Shown here in pieces: positions 51,151 to 60,999 of a stretch of 64,000 nucleotides of DNA. Positions within the stretch are counted from its first letter, which is position 1, and every line of letters starts with the position of its first letter. The DNA comes from Flavobacterium sp. NRK F7 (lineage in GTDB: Bacteria > Bacteroidota > Bacteroidia > Flavobacteriales > Flavobacteriaceae). The position numbers were made by a program, and so were the translations under genes. The notes under the pieces were generated by a model. The model had not been told where the DNA came from and searched no databases. It saw only the letters and a program-made list of their open reading frames with translations. The DNA lies in the NCBI RefSeq assembly GCF_024054195.1, contig NZ_JAMXLB010000001.1:1541614-1605613 (forward strand), given 5' to 3'.

Positions 51151-51783
51151 ATGATGGGATTACAAGCAATAATTGACCAGCAATTAAAAAAATATAAAAA
51201 ATGGGATTTTTTGGTTTTCATGTTATTAACACTTTTGTCGGTACTCAATGGGCAAACTACAGTGTTTTACTTGATGTATTTTTTCTGGTGGAATGAACTG
51301 ATACGATTAATAGTTGATCGATTGTATTTTAAAAAAAATCCAAATGCAATAAATGAAGATTGGCAATCAACCGGTTTTATGGGCGGTTTATTTTCGATGG
51401 GTATTTATTGGGTTTTCTTGATTGTTTTTTTTGGTTTTATTGCTGTATCAGACAACAGAGAAATCATCCTAACCAATATGGAAATTGTTTTTTTTCAAAA
51501 TTGGTTTTTCAATCTCAATTTGATTTTTGTTTTATTCGAAAGGATTTACTTGCATCAGAAACAACAACCATTAACCATTTATTTTGGAGCCTTTAATCCG
51601 AATATGATAGTACTTCATGTTTCAATAATTGTGGGAGGTTTAATACTATTTTTTTTGGTCAAACGATTTCCAGAGACTTTTACACCTGAAAACCAGTGGG
51701 GCTCAGTCGTTATTGTATTTCCTTTTTTGTTATTAAAAATGCTTAATCAAAAACTTTCATCTGACAATCATAATTTAAAATAA
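51151..51783 (+). CDS. Polytopic membrane protein of unknown function
   Basis: This 210-residue protein has five to six hydrophobic segments separated by short charged loops (QLKKYKKWDF, DRLYFKKNPN, RIYLHQKQQPLTIYFG). It contains aromatic-rich helices (YLMYFFWWNELIRL, FFQNWFFNLNLIFVLFERIYL). The pattern resembles DUF6498-type membrane proteins, but this is a weak impression. It lies 12 bp after the first cluster gene. No transport or enzyme motif is visible. Confidence 0.75.
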   Translation: MMGLQAIIDQQLKKYKKWDFLVFMLLTLLSVLNGQTTVFYLMYFFWWNELIRLIVDRLYFKKNPNAINEDWQSTGFMGGLFSMGIYWVFLIVFFGFIAVSDNREIILTNMEIVFFQNWFFNLNLIFVLFERIYLHQKQQPLTIYFGAFNPNMIVLHVSIIVGGLILFFLVKRFPETFTPENQWGSVVIVFPFLLLKMLNQKLSSDNHNLK

Positions 51784-51804
51784 TACTATCATAAAAATAG
51801 AATC

Positions 51805-52707
51805 ATGAAAAAAAATTACTACTTATTTTTTACATTACTTTTAGTATCAATCAATGTAACAATTGCCCAAGACTACATCCCTTATTATCCTACAGAATGG
51901 GAGTTTAGAAATCAAGTGGATGTCATTGATTTTTCACAAGTTAAAAGTTTGACAACTAAAGAAATTGCAGTTGATGAAAACGAAGAATTTCCCATTTTAG
52001 AAATCTATTTACAGTGGAACAATACGTATCAATTAACGGATTATCAATTTGTCAATTTCAACAACAGTTATGCCGATTTTGATATAGCTTTTTATTATGT
52101 TGACGCTAATTCTAGACAACTAAAGTCGGTAAAAATAACCAATCCCAATACTTTAAAAACCCTTGAAGATTGGCACTATACTTATGGTGCTTTTGATGTA
52201 GAGAAAATTAAAGTAAGTCGTTATTTATTAAATGTAACCCAACCTGATGTTTTTGAAGTACTTTATGAAGGCAACGATGATGATTACACACAAGAAACAG
52301 TATATAATCCTCAGAAGAAAAAAATAAAACAAACGAAGCATTGGTATAAATCAAATACTGAAGGAAATACAGTTCATATTACTGAACGATACATTGATGA
52401 TATACTTGATCAAACCGATAGTATTGTATTAAATAGCAATGGAAAAAAACTAATAAAGACTATTACAAACTTTGGAATAAGTAGCGTTACCAAATATCAC
52501 TACAAAACCCGAAAAGTAGATGTTTTTGGAGATGAATTTGACTACCAAGATTTAGATAAAATCCAAGTAGATGGTCAAGACAAAGAGCGTTTTGAATACA
52601 CCTTTGATGCAAAAGGCAACTGGATAGAACGTAAAAACTACAAAATGAAAAATGGAAAATGGGAATGTAACACCATTACCAGAAGAACTATTGAATACCG
52701 TAACTAA
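51805..52707 (+). CDS. Exported beta-repeat protein with DAKGNW motif
   Basis: This 300-residue protein has a signal peptide (about 1-21, VTIAQ). The mature part is rich in Tyr, Asp and Lys and looks like successive beta hairpins (QETVYNPQKKKIKQTKHWY, ITERYIDDILDQTDSIV). It ends in FEYTFDAKGNWIERKNYK. The DAKGNW motif recurs in the 832-residue protein of the same cluster and is common in YD/Rhs-like secreted proteins of Bacteroidota. No enzyme motif is seen. Spacing of 21 and 11 bp to its neighbours suggests co-transcription. Confidence 0.78.
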   Translation: MKKNYYLFFTLLLVSINVTIAQDYIPYYPTEWEFRNQVDVIDFSQVKSLTTKEIAVDENEEFPILEIYLQWNNTYQLTDYQFVNFNNSYADFDIAFYYVDANSRQLKSVKITNPNTLKTLEDWHYTYGAFDVEKIKVSRYLLNVTQPDVFEVLYEGNDDDYTQETVYNPQKKKIKQTKHWYKSNTEGNTVHITERYIDDILDQTDSIVLNSNGKKLIKTITNFGISSVTKYHYKTRKVDVFGDEFDYQDLDKIQVDGQDKERFEYTFDAKGNWIERKNYKMKNGKWECNTITRRTIEYRN

Positions 52708-52718
52708 AACTACAGTCA

Positions 52719-53666
52719 ATGAAATTTAAAGTAACTATTTTACTGCTATTAGTTGGTTTTTTTGTGAATGCACAAAATTACCACCATATTTCACCACCCA
52801 AATCCTATTGGCAATCGTATGGTTTTCAAAAACAACCCGATCATGCTAAAATTGCCTATTACAAAAGTGACAGTTTAGGCTACGAACCTGTAATGGCGGA
52901 AGTGTATTCATTCAATAAAGAAGGTCATATTATTCAAAAATATACCCGGATTTATGGAAAGTTTGCGAGCGAAACAACCAAAAATTATGTATATAAAAAC
53001 GGTGTTTTAGATAGCATCAATACCATAGCTTCAGCCGAAAATTTCAATAGTTCACAAAAAATGCACTACGATGCCAAGGGAAATTTAATTAAAATCACAT
53101 CAACAGGAAAATACGCAACCTATACAGATACTTTCACCTATGATGAAGGTGGCATGTTACAAACCATGACAAGAAGAAATGCAACAGGTACTAAAGTATT
53201 CTTAGAGTTTATTCATAAATATAATTATATAAAAGAAACAACTACTGAAAAATCAGATCGTATTATTGAAAGTTGTTATATGTATGAAGGCGATGATATA
53301 TTTGCGAGTTTTACCATTTCCAAAAAACAAAGAATTACGTTTTATGATAATGTTCGAAGAATAGAATATGAAATTGAAGATGTAGAGAAACCTTTTGAAT
53401 ATGCTTTAAAATTGCGAACTGCTTATAGAAGAAATAACAATGCTTTATCGGAAACTTTTCAAAAAACTGCAAGTAAAATTGTGTTTGATATTCCTGCGGA
53501 AGCTCGTAATGAACAAGGCGATTGGATCAAAAGAATTCAGTTTGACAGAAGGTTTGGTTCCCAAAAGCGTATGGTTTTTCAGTACCTAAAATATGCAGAT
53601 GGTACCGAGAGTGGTAGCACCAATTTTGATTTGATTTTTGATATGAAAGTGAAACATTATAAATAA
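52719..53666 (+). CDS. Exported YD-like repeat protein (paralogue of the gene at 58486)
   Basis: This 315-residue protein has a signal peptide (about 1-18, FFVNAQ). The repeats are beta-hairpin-like, such as VYSFNKEGHIIQKYTRIYG, MHYDAKGNLIKITSTG and FTYDEGGMLQTMTRR, resembling YD repeats that wrap into a barrel. The opening YWQSYGFQKQPDHAKIAYY aligns with YQDYGFKKQVTHVEQVFY in the cluster protein starting at 58486, which indicates a duplication within the cluster. No catalytic motif is visible. Function is unknown. Confidence 0.78.
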   Translation: MKFKVTILLLLVGFFVNAQNYHHISPPKSYWQSYGFQKQPDHAKIAYYKSDSLGYEPVMAEVYSFNKEGHIIQKYTRIYGKFASETTKNYVYKNGVLDSINTIASAENFNSSQKMHYDAKGNLIKITSTGKYATYTDTFTYDEGGMLQTMTRRNATGTKVFLEFIHKYNYIKETTTEKSDRIIESCYMYEGDDIFASFTISKKQRITFYDNVRRIEYEIEDVEKPFEYALKLRTAYRRNNNALSETFQKTASKIVFDIPAEARNEQGDWIKRIQFDRRFGSQKRMVFQYLKYADGTESGSTNFDLIFDMKVKHYK

Positions 53667-53673
53667 TAATGCT

Positions 53674-55422
53674 ATGAAAAAATGTGTATTAACAGTTATA
53701 TTTTCTATCTTTTTAGTGCTTAATGTATTTGGGCAAGAATTCATTATGGACAACACCAAGCTGTTTGGTAGTGAAGTTTTTGGTACTTACAATTATTTTG
53801 AGAGTAAACGCATTGATTATTATCAATATCTTAGAAAGCCCTACAACGTAAAAAGTAAAGGAAAACCAGCTAAAAAGAATAGAACTTACGAAAGACTAGA
53901 TTTTACTATTAACAGTGTAGCATTATACAGTAAAAATGTTAAGTATAAAGAAAAAGCAGACAAAGAAAGTTTTCCTAATTGCAAGATGTATTATGCTTCC
54001 AATGACCAATTGTACTACGATTACAATCCAGAAAGAGAAGATATTTATGAGAATCCTATCTTTCATGAAAACGGTAAACTTTGGAATGTTTTATTAAAAG
54101 ACGAGGAAGACCCAGAAGTTGAGCGCTTTGTAGTTTGGGACAAAGATGGGAATACCATTATGGACAAAGCCTATTTGCCGAAAATGGAAACACATCAGTG
54201 GGTTAGTCATCCTAAATATGGTTCTGGATTAGTTGATTATATTCCAGCTAAGAAACCCTCTTTTTACCCCTCGGATAGTTATTTGAATTTCCCCACCGAG
54301 CGAGAACAACTTATGGATTGGAGGAGTGATAATAAAGCGTATTATTATGGATACAACCATTTAGGCACTTTCATGAATAATGTTTTTGGGTACTCTATAA
54401 CTGGTTTTTTGCTACCTACAGCTTTTAAATTAGGCAATGGATCAGTAGTGTTTTTAGAAGACGAAGTAAATAAAAAGAACTATTGGGCAGTAATACTCGA
54501 CCAAGAAATAAAATTTACAATTGAAGCGAAAGCTACAGAAAAACCAAACATTGTAGAATTAAACGAACAAACTGATGTTGAGGTTTATAAACCACATTTG
54601 GCAAAAATGGTTAGTAAGAATATCAAAACATTAAATGGTTATGGTATTAACCTTATTCCTCAAGACAATATAAAAGCAGGAGACGGAATTTTTATGGAAG
54701 TTGGCTTTTTTAAAAATGGAAAATTACACGGAATTGGATACAGAACGAAAATGTTCACAATAAAGGATAGATATGGAGATTTATTAACAATTGATGCTTG
54801 TTATGGAATGTTTGAAAATGGGCAACCTAAAAATGTAAAATACATTAAAGCAAATAATGAAAAAACAGATAAAAACTTTTGGGACGCTATTCCTTTTGAT
54901 GGATTTAACTATGTAGGTGAAAAATCAAAGGATTTATTTTCTGGATTTTCAAATATTAAACTTACTCAACTAAAAACATCGGATGAAATTTATATAGAAA
55001 AAATCAACAGAGTTGCTAAAATCAAAAGCATTAATCCCCAAGATAATTCTATTACCGTTTTCACAGATAACCCAAATATCTTCACAAAATTAGATAAAAA
55101 TAGTGGCCCAATATATGTAAATGAAACCTTTCGAGCTAATGATTATGCTTCTTGTCCAAAAACAATAAAAGTCCCTGTTTATGCCGAAAAAAACGAAACT
55201 TATTTTGTACCCGCAGAATACAAAAGTAATTCCTATGTTGTTAAGGGAGTTTACTATGATAAGCATGTTACCACATCATCATACAAACCAGCCGAAGTAG
55301 CTTCAAAAAAAGTGCGATATATAGAAAAACATGTTGATAACGTTTGCCCAAGATGTAATGGTACAGGTTATGTTGTCAATGGAGAAACAAACAAAAATTA
55401 TTGGAAGAACATTCAATTTTAA
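53674..55422 (+). CDS. Exported protein with C-terminal CxxCxGxG-type zinc-knuckle motif
   Basis: This 582-residue protein has a signal peptide (about 1-20, NVFGQ). The body contains MORN-like and beta segments (FHENGKLWNVLLKDEE, FFKNGKLHGIGYRTK, YGMFENGQPKNVKYIK). A DEIYIEKINRVAKIKSIN stretch could form a small beta-barrel. The extreme C-terminus has CPRCNGTGYV, a single copy of the DnaJ-type CxxCxGxG zinc motif, which is unusual as a lone motif on an exported protein. It lies 7 bp after the previous gene and 3 bp before the next. Function is unknown. Confidence 0.78.
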   Translation: MKKCVLTVIFSIFLVLNVFGQEFIMDNTKLFGSEVFGTYNYFESKRIDYYQYLRKPYNVKSKGKPAKKNRTYERLDFTINSVALYSKNVKYKEKADKESFPNCKMYYASNDQLYYDYNPEREDIYENPIFHENGKLWNVLLKDEEDPEVERFVVWDKDGNTIMDKAYLPKMETHQWVSHPKYGSGLVDYIPAKKPSFYPSDSYLNFPTEREQLMDWRSDNKAYYYGYNHLGTFMNNVFGYSITGFLLPTAFKLGNGSVVFLEDEVNKKNYWAVILDQEIKFTIEAKATEKPNIVELNEQTDVEVYKPHLAKMVSKNIKTLNGYGINLIPQDNIKAGDGIFMEVGFFKNGKLHGIGYRTKMFTIKDRYGDLLTIDACYGMFENGQPKNVKYIKANNEKTDKNFWDAIPFDGFNYVGEKSKDLFSGFSNIKLTQLKTSDEIYIEKINRVAKIKSINPQDNSITVFTDNPNIFTKLDKNSGPIYVNETFRANDYASCPKTIKVPVYAEKNETYFVPAEYKSNSYVVKGVYYDKHVTTSSYKPAEVASKKVRYIEKHVDNVCPRCNGTGYVVNGETNKNYWKNIQF

Positions 55423-55425
55423 AAT

Positions 55426-57924
55426 ATGAAAAGATTAATTCTTACTTTACTCTTTACTCTTGCTACTCTAAATACTTTCTCTCAAAAAGTAGATTGGGTA
55501 AATGCACCTATGAATCCAATTCCAAATGGTGTGGATTTGAAATTTCATAATCTAAAAGGTGATGTGTTACAAGAAAGTATTCTCAACTATTTTACAAGAG
55601 ATGGAAAATGGTTTTCTTATGAAGGTAACGAAGAAATTGCAAAGGACAATCAAGGCAGAGCAATTGTATTTAAAGATTACCAAGGCAATAGTTATAGCTA
55701 TAAATATGATGAAAAAGGTAATTTAATTGAAAATAAATACAATGAAGCTCCTCCAGTAATTTATACTTACGATAATCTAAACAGAGTTGTAAAAGAAAGT
55801 TATAAAGACAATCAAAACAGAATCAGATCAAGTGAATATAGCTATGAAAAAAAAGGAGATCTTTTAATTGTAAAAGAAATTAAGATTGAAATTGGTGGTG
55901 AGAAAAACGAAAAAGAGACGCATTTTAGAAACGGAATAGAAGTATATGAAAAATTTAAAGGATACTCTGCTACAAAATTTGAATATCTATATGACGCTAA
56001 AGGCAATTGGATTTCTAAATCCTTTATTGATGCCGAAACTAATACCACAAAATTAAGTTCCTTTGATAATAAACCCATCAAACCTAGAACCCGAGATATT
56101 ATTTATTATAGTGATTTTGACAAAGGGGTTAGTGCTTTTAGCGTTGTTTTAGAAGACATTACTAAAGGGAAAATTCCGAACACACCTCTATTAGCAAGAC
56201 CACATATTAATGGTAAAGAGTTAAAAAAACAACTTCTTTTTTGTCGTCTTGGAAATGATTATGTGTTTTACATTCCTATATCAAAAAGCTACTATATCGC
56301 TCGAAACGCCTATGCAAATACGAATAAAGATGGTCAAAAATTACCTGTAGAAAAGCTAATTACTGAAGCTGAAAATATAATTGTCGCAAATAGTAAAAAT
56401 GTAAGAGTTATTGAAAATGGAAAAACAACTGCAGATGGCAACGAATGGAAAACAATAAATTATACTAATGCATTGAGCAGTTATGTAAGTGTGAATCAAA
56501 AGAGCGGTCGTGCTTATGCTTTTGAAAATATGCCTCCTTTGTCCGATACAAGAACTGTGGCTGTAGCTGGAAAACAGATTGCTGGTTTATGGTATGTTCC
56601 TATATCCAATAAAAATGATGTGTATCTTTTTGAAAATGGAGTATATGTACAGGGAAAATATACTTTAATTGGATTCTTAGCAAACACATGCAGTCCAGTT
56701 ATTCAGGTTGGAGAAGGAACAAAAAAATATTATGTTTTATCAGATTTTGATAAAGTAGTTGATAAAAAGTTTTTCAAAGCGCGTATATTCAACGCATCAA
56801 CCGATAAAATAGAAGTACAAAAATCAAACACTGCTGCAGCAGCTACAACTGCAAAATCAGCCACAGCAAACAAAATTTCTACTGAAACTCAATTAACAGA
56901 AAAAGACACTTGTTTATCAGGCGACTGCATCAACACTTTTAGCAAAAAACGTTTTGCAAACGGAGAAGTTATTGAAGGTTTTTTTGAAAATGGAAAGATA
57001 AATGGTGTTGCTACGCATACCTTACCTAATGGCAATTATTACATTGGAAATTTTAAAGACGGAAATTATGACGGATACGGCATATATTCATGGAAAAGTG
57101 AAGGCGTGATCTATTACGGAACTTGGCAAAAAGGTTTACAAAACGGCTATGGATACCAACTTAAAAATAGCAAAGCAGTTGTGGCTGGATATTACACCAA
57201 TGGTAAACTCACTAGAGATATGCTAACTTATGATTACACAAACAACATCTATAAAAGCAATTGTGCCGGAGATTGTGCCAATGGTTTTGGACAATACAAA
57301 TACAGTGATAGAAGTTGGTACTATGGCTTTTTTCAAAACAGCAAACCACATTATTTAGGAATGTATAAAAATAACGATGGCGATTTGTATATGGGAGAAT
57401 TTAAATCCAATAAAATGGAAGGCGTTGGAATGTTGGTTTATAAATCTAATGGTGAATCATATGTTGGTCAGTTTTCAAATAGCAACCTAAATGGTAAAGG
57501 CTATAAAACCGATAAAAGTTTTGTGATTACTCAAAAAGGAAATTGGGTCAATGGCGTCTTACGAAACGGTAACTTTACGATAGAAAAACCAAAACCTGTA
57601 AATACATCTAATAAAACACTTTCAACCGAAGCTAAGGCGTATTTTGATGTTTACAATTCCAATCCTGATGGTTTAAAACAACATTTGGCTAATCTTGACA
57701 AAAAGTGGAAAGCAAAAGCAATAACTGGAGATTTACTAGGGCAATTTTATGCTAGCCTAATTAACGAAATATATCAAGTAGCACCTTATGCTTCCTTCGA
57801 GTTCATGATGAAAATGGACAAAGACGCTACCAAAGATACCTTACCAAAACTTCAAACAGAGGTAAGAGATTATATTCGTGAAAAATCGAAAGAGCGTATT
57901 CAAAAATATACAAGATCAAATTAA
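55426..57924 (+). CDS. Exported YD-like and MORN-repeat protein
   Basis: This 832-residue protein has a signal peptide (about 1-19, TFSQ). The N-terminal part (about 90-215) holds YD-like hairpins (YSYKYDEKGNLIENKY, YTYDNLNRVVKESYKD, FEYLYDAKGNWISKS). A variable Ala/Thr-rich linker follows at about 465-490. The region of about 500-720 has around eight MORN repeats (YYIGNFKDGNYDGYGIYSW, YYGTWQKGLQNGYGY, YMGEFKSNKMEGVGML). The final 90 residues are helical. MORN repeats often bind membranes or serve as scaffolds; no enzymatic domain was seen. It is the largest member of the cluster. Confidence 0.82.
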   Translation: MKRLILTLLFTLATLNTFSQKVDWVNAPMNPIPNGVDLKFHNLKGDVLQESILNYFTRDGKWFSYEGNEEIAKDNQGRAIVFKDYQGNSYSYKYDEKGNLIENKYNEAPPVIYTYDNLNRVVKESYKDNQNRIRSSEYSYEKKGDLLIVKEIKIEIGGEKNEKETHFRNGIEVYEKFKGYSATKFEYLYDAKGNWISKSFIDAETNTTKLSSFDNKPIKPRTRDIIYYSDFDKGVSAFSVVLEDITKGKIPNTPLLARPHINGKELKKQLLFCRLGNDYVFYIPISKSYYIARNAYANTNKDGQKLPVEKLITEAENIIVANSKNVRVIENGKTTADGNEWKTINYTNALSSYVSVNQKSGRAYAFENMPPLSDTRTVAVAGKQIAGLWYVPISNKNDVYLFENGVYVQGKYTLIGFLANTCSPVIQVGEGTKKYYVLSDFDKVVDKKFFKARIFNASTDKIEVQKSNTAAAATTAKSATANKISTETQLTEKDTCLSGDCINTFSKKRFANGEVIEGFFENGKINGVATHTLPNGNYYIGNFKDGNYDGYGIYSWKSEGVIYYGTWQKGLQNGYGYQLKNSKAVVAGYYTNGKLTRDMLTYDYTNNIYKSNCAGDCANGFGQYKYSDRSWYYGFFQNSKPHYLGMYKNNDGDLYMGEFKSNKMEGVGMLVYKSNGESYVGQFSNSNLNGKGYKTDKSFVITQKGNWVNGVLRNGNFTIEKPKPVNTSNKTLSTEAKAYFDVYNSNPDGLKQHLANLDKKWKAKAITGDLLGQFYASLINEIYQVAPYASFEFMMKMDKDATKDTLPKLQTEVRDYIREKSKERIQKYTRSN

Positions 57925-57981
57925 AAAATGTTTTGTTAAAATTTTGAATTGATAAAATAGGTAAGCATAAAGTTTAAGCAA

Positions 57982-58482
57982 ATGAAAAATCGTTTCCTCA
58001 TTTTTATAGGGTTATTTACAATTTTTGTTTTTGGACAAAAACCAAACAATTCCCCTACAACCGAACTTTACGGCTATTACCAAAAAGAGCAAAATTTCAA
58101 AACAATTCATCCTAAAATTGAAGAATATGAAGCCTTAATGTTACGTCCTGGATTCCGATTTTTGAGAACTGCTGTAATTTCGGAACAAGATTATAAGTTA
58201 GTTTTTTCAAAAAAATACAAAGACGGATTCACACTAAAAATTCAAATTCATTACCAATTCATGGAATCCTATTTTAAAATAAAAATAGAAAAAATGGAAG
58301 TTATTTTAGCCAATGGCGATGTGATGCATTATACTGTAAATCTTTCTAATCCAACCATTAAAAATCAATATGAAAAGATGTACCAATGGTTTGTGATGGA
58401 ATTAATCAAAAAAATAAACCCACTGAAGACATTTACTAAGGAAGAATTTCAACAAGCAATAAACAACAACGATAAACTATAG
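57982..58482 (+). CDS. Small exported protein of unknown function
   Basis: This 166-residue protein has a signal peptide (about 1-18, FVFGQ). The mature part is beta-rich with a short helical end (KMYQWFVMELIKKINPL, then FTKEEFQQAINN). It has the size and feel of a small beta-barrel or lipocalin-like fold, but no motif confirms this. The gap to the previous gene is 57 bp and only 3 bp separate it from the next gene. Function is unknown. Confidence 0.72.
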   Translation: MKNRFLIFIGLFTIFVFGQKPNNSPTTELYGYYQKEQNFKTIHPKIEEYEALMLRPGFRFLRTAVISEQDYKLVFSKKYKDGFTLKIQIHYQFMESYFKIKIEKMEVILANGDVMHYTVNLSNPTIKNQYEKMYQWFVMELIKKINPLKTFTKEEFQQAINNNDKL

Positions 58483-58485
58483 AAA

Positions 58486-59508
58486 ATGAAATGTAAAACA
58501 GTATTTTCAATCATCATATTTTTTGCTTTTGTTGGAAGTAAGGGACAATCGTTACCTAATATTACTTACCAAGATTATGGCTTTAAGAAGCAGGTGACAC
58601 ATGTAGAACAAGTCTTCTACAGTTTTGAAGGAGATAGTATTGAAAAAGTAGAAAAAGTTATTCATCGTTTTAACTCTGACGGAAAAATCAGTGCTTTCGA
58701 AAACCAGAGTTTCCTTGATGATAGTTGGGCAAAATCAAAAGCAGTATATAAAAATAATCGCTTACATCAAGAAATTTGGGAACACAGCAATCCGTATTTA
58801 AACCGAAAATATTCATATAGTTACGACAATGAACATCGTATCATTGAGCAGAAAATTCGTTTTAAGGACAGAAGTAAAAGTCATGTCAAATTCCATTACA
58901 AAAACAAGCTGCTTTATGAAATTGAGGCTAATATAGACGGTACGCAATCCGTTACGGAGCGTTATTACAGCAAAAAAGAAAATTTATACAAAGAAATACA
59001 TCGGCAAAAAGTACCTGGAGAAGGCGACATTATCACCAACTATTTCTATCTCGAAGAACGTGAAATTATATCTTACGTAGAACCGAAAAGCTATTTTTAT
59101 GCAACGGCTTACCTTAAAGATGCGATGGGAAATGAGGCTTGCGAGATTAAGTTTAAGTTAATCGAAGACAGCACCGTTCAAGATAAACTTATGAAAGGCA
59201 TTCAGCGCTTTGAAGAGGAAGCACCAACAGACAATTTGCCTTTTGGATTGAAACAGTATTCGGATCAAACTTTACAAGCTTATTTGAAAAATAAAGACGA
59301 GATCATACCATTCTATATGAAGTTGTTTTTAAGAGATGAACACAACAATATTGTTGCAGAAGCAGAAGTAGATGTAAAGACTAAAACCATCGTAGGTGTT
59401 GGTTTTTTTAAAATTGAATATGCTGATGGAAAAATCACTGGTACAACTGACTTTCGCCATAAAAAGCTACATATATTTGAAGCACTTTTACAACAATATT
59501 TACCTTAA
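58486..59508 (+). CDS. Exported YD-like repeat protein (paralogue of the gene at 52719)
   Basis: This 340-residue protein has a signal peptide (about 1-20, GSKGQ) and hairpin repeats similar to those of the 52719 gene: VIHRFNSDGKISAFENQSF, YSYSYDNEHRIIEQKIRF, VKFHYKNKLLYEIEA. It then continues into a distinct C-terminal part (about 235-340) that includes NNIVAEAEVDVKTKTIVGVG. The shared opening YGFKKQVTHVEQVFY supports common origin. Function is unknown. Confidence 0.78.
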   Translation: MKCKTVFSIIIFFAFVGSKGQSLPNITYQDYGFKKQVTHVEQVFYSFEGDSIEKVEKVIHRFNSDGKISAFENQSFLDDSWAKSKAVYKNNRLHQEIWEHSNPYLNRKYSYSYDNEHRIIEQKIRFKDRSKSHVKFHYKNKLLYEIEANIDGTQSVTERYYSKKENLYKEIHRQKVPGEGDIITNYFYLEEREIISYVEPKSYFYATAYLKDAMGNEACEIKFKLIEDSTVQDKLMKGIQRFEEEAPTDNLPFGLKQYSDQTLQAYLKNKDEIIPFYMKLFLRDEHNNIVAEAEVDVKTKTIVGVGFFKIEYADGKITGTTDFRHKKLHIFEALLQQYLP

Positions 59509-59520
59509 AACAGTAAGAGT

Positions 59521-60573
59521 ATGAAAACGATAATTTCAAAAATAAGAATCACAGCATTTTTGCTGATGACAATTATCTTATCTCAAAAAGTCTTTGCCAA
59601 TGCTGCGCAGCCTGGAATTTGGAATGCTGGTGGAACAGTTTATACCATGTTATACCCTGAAGACGCTAGCACTTTTAAAAAAGTACAAATGCAACAAGAG
59701 CACATTTATATTCAATTATATAAAGGTTTTGCGGTAGTAAAAGGAACGTATATTTTTAAAAATACGAGTAATGAAGTTCTAAAATTTAAAATGGGCTATC
59801 CGGTTAATGGTATTTATTCAGGAGGTGAAAATGATCTAAATCAAATTATATTAGATTCTTTAAGTCAGTTTAAAATAAAAGCAAATAATAGATGGTTACC
59901 ATTATTCAATGAGAATCTTTCTGAATATAATGAAGATTACGATAATATTAATGCATTTAGTGATAATTGGAAAGTTTGGGAAATGCAATTTACACCCAAT
60001 GAAATCCAAAAGGTAGCAGTGTATTTTATCGTCAATACAAACGAAGCTATAGTTCGAAAAGGATATAACATTGAAAAAAGAAATGCTTTTATTTACTTAT
60101 TAGAAAGTGGAAGTGTTTGGAAAGATAACATCGAAAAAGGTAATTTTTATATCCAATTGATGGAAGGTTTAACTCCAAAAGAGGTACAAGGTATTTCTGA
60201 TGGATTTGGTTTTAAATTCAATACTTTGCATCAAATTTTTTCTGGAGAAAAACACAATTTTTCACCTACACCAAAAGACAATCTCATCGTTAACTATTCA
60301 AAATACAATGAAAATTTTTCTTTTGAAAAAAAGGTAGATCAAGCTAACGAATGGTTTACTAAAATTGATCAAATGAGTCAATTACCGTTTGAAACACTAA
60401 TTTTTTCGGATATAGAATTGGGTAATCCTTATAAAGTAGAAAATACTCTAGAAGGTGCTTTACCTGGATTACTTACCCTTTTTGTGATTTTCGCACCTTT
60501 TATAATTGGATTGATTTTAGTTAGTATTCTCATTTGGGCAATTGTAAAATGGATTCGATTAAAAAAAAAGTAA
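59521..60573 (+). CDS. Exported single-span membrane protein
   Basis: This 350-residue protein has a signal peptide (about 1-27, VFANA), a large extracytoplasmic beta domain (KVQMQQEHIYIQLYKGFAV, GTYIFKNTSNEVLKFKMGYP) and a C-terminal membrane span (about 320-343) followed by a short basic tail (KWIRLKKK). The ectodomain opening resembles beta-sandwich domains that decorate or sense surface polymers, but I do not recognise the family. It lies 12 bp after the preceding gene. Confidence 0.75.
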   Translation: MKTIISKIRITAFLLMTIILSQKVFANAAQPGIWNAGGTVYTMLYPEDASTFKKVQMQQEHIYIQLYKGFAVVKGTYIFKNTSNEVLKFKMGYPVNGIYSGGENDLNQIILDSLSQFKIKANNRWLPLFNENLSEYNEDYDNINAFSDNWKVWEMQFTPNEIQKVAVYFIVNTNEAIVRKGYNIEKRNAFIYLLESGSVWKDNIEKGNFYIQLMEGLTPKEVQGISDGFGFKFNTLHQIFSGEKHNFSPTPKDNLIVNYSKYNENFSFEKKVDQANEWFTKIDQMSQLPFETLIFSDIELGNPYKVENTLEGALPGLLTLFVIFAPFIIGLILVSILIWAIVKWIRLKKK

Positions 60574-60578
60574 TCATC

Positions 60579-60932
60579 ATGGAAAATAATATTTTAGCTT
60601 TAGCGCTATTTTTTTTAGTTCTTATTGGACTTTTATATTTGATAGTTTGTTTATTTAGAAACTATTTTATAGCCTATTCAAATTTGTATTCACATCCAAA
60701 TGAAAAACATATAGAGCTGCAGAATCAATTCAATTTACATAAAAGAAATCAGGAAGTTGTAGTCTTTGAAGATGAAATCAACTACATTATAAATAATAGA
60801 ATAAAAGAGTTGGATTTGCTTTTTCCGAATGAAGCTTCAGAAAAAACAAAGGAAATAGAAGCAACATTATTTTTACAAAATACTAAGAAAGCAATATACA
60901 CTTCTTTATATCTTTTAAAAAGGAAACAATAA
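60579..60932 (+). CDS. Small membrane-anchored protein with helical tail
   Basis: This 117-residue protein has one N-terminal span (about 3-25, ILALALFFLVLIGLLYLIVC) and a helical cytoplasmic or periplasmic domain rich in Glu and Lys (RIKELDLLFPNEASEKTKE). The ATG at 60579 follows the previous stop by 5 bp; the frame upstream of it is TTG-initiated, overlaps the previous gene and is not needed. No motif is recognised. It could bridge the preceding membrane protein and the kinase, by position only. Confidence 0.68.
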   Translation: MENNILALALFFLVLIGLLYLIVCLFRNYFIAYSNLYSHPNEKHIELQNQFNLHKRNQEVVVFEDEINYIINNRIKELDLLFPNEASEKTKEIEATLFLQNTKKAIYTSLYLLKRKQ

Positions 60933-60999
60933 GAAGAAAATACTTATAATAATTTTAATAAATTTATACGGATTTATTATGAAATAGAAATATATTTTT

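Noticed and set aside
60957..60978. AATAAAT/ATTTATT inverted repeat before the TPR kinase gene
   Set aside because: Very AT-rich, with a short stem and no T-run; such repeats are expected by chance here.
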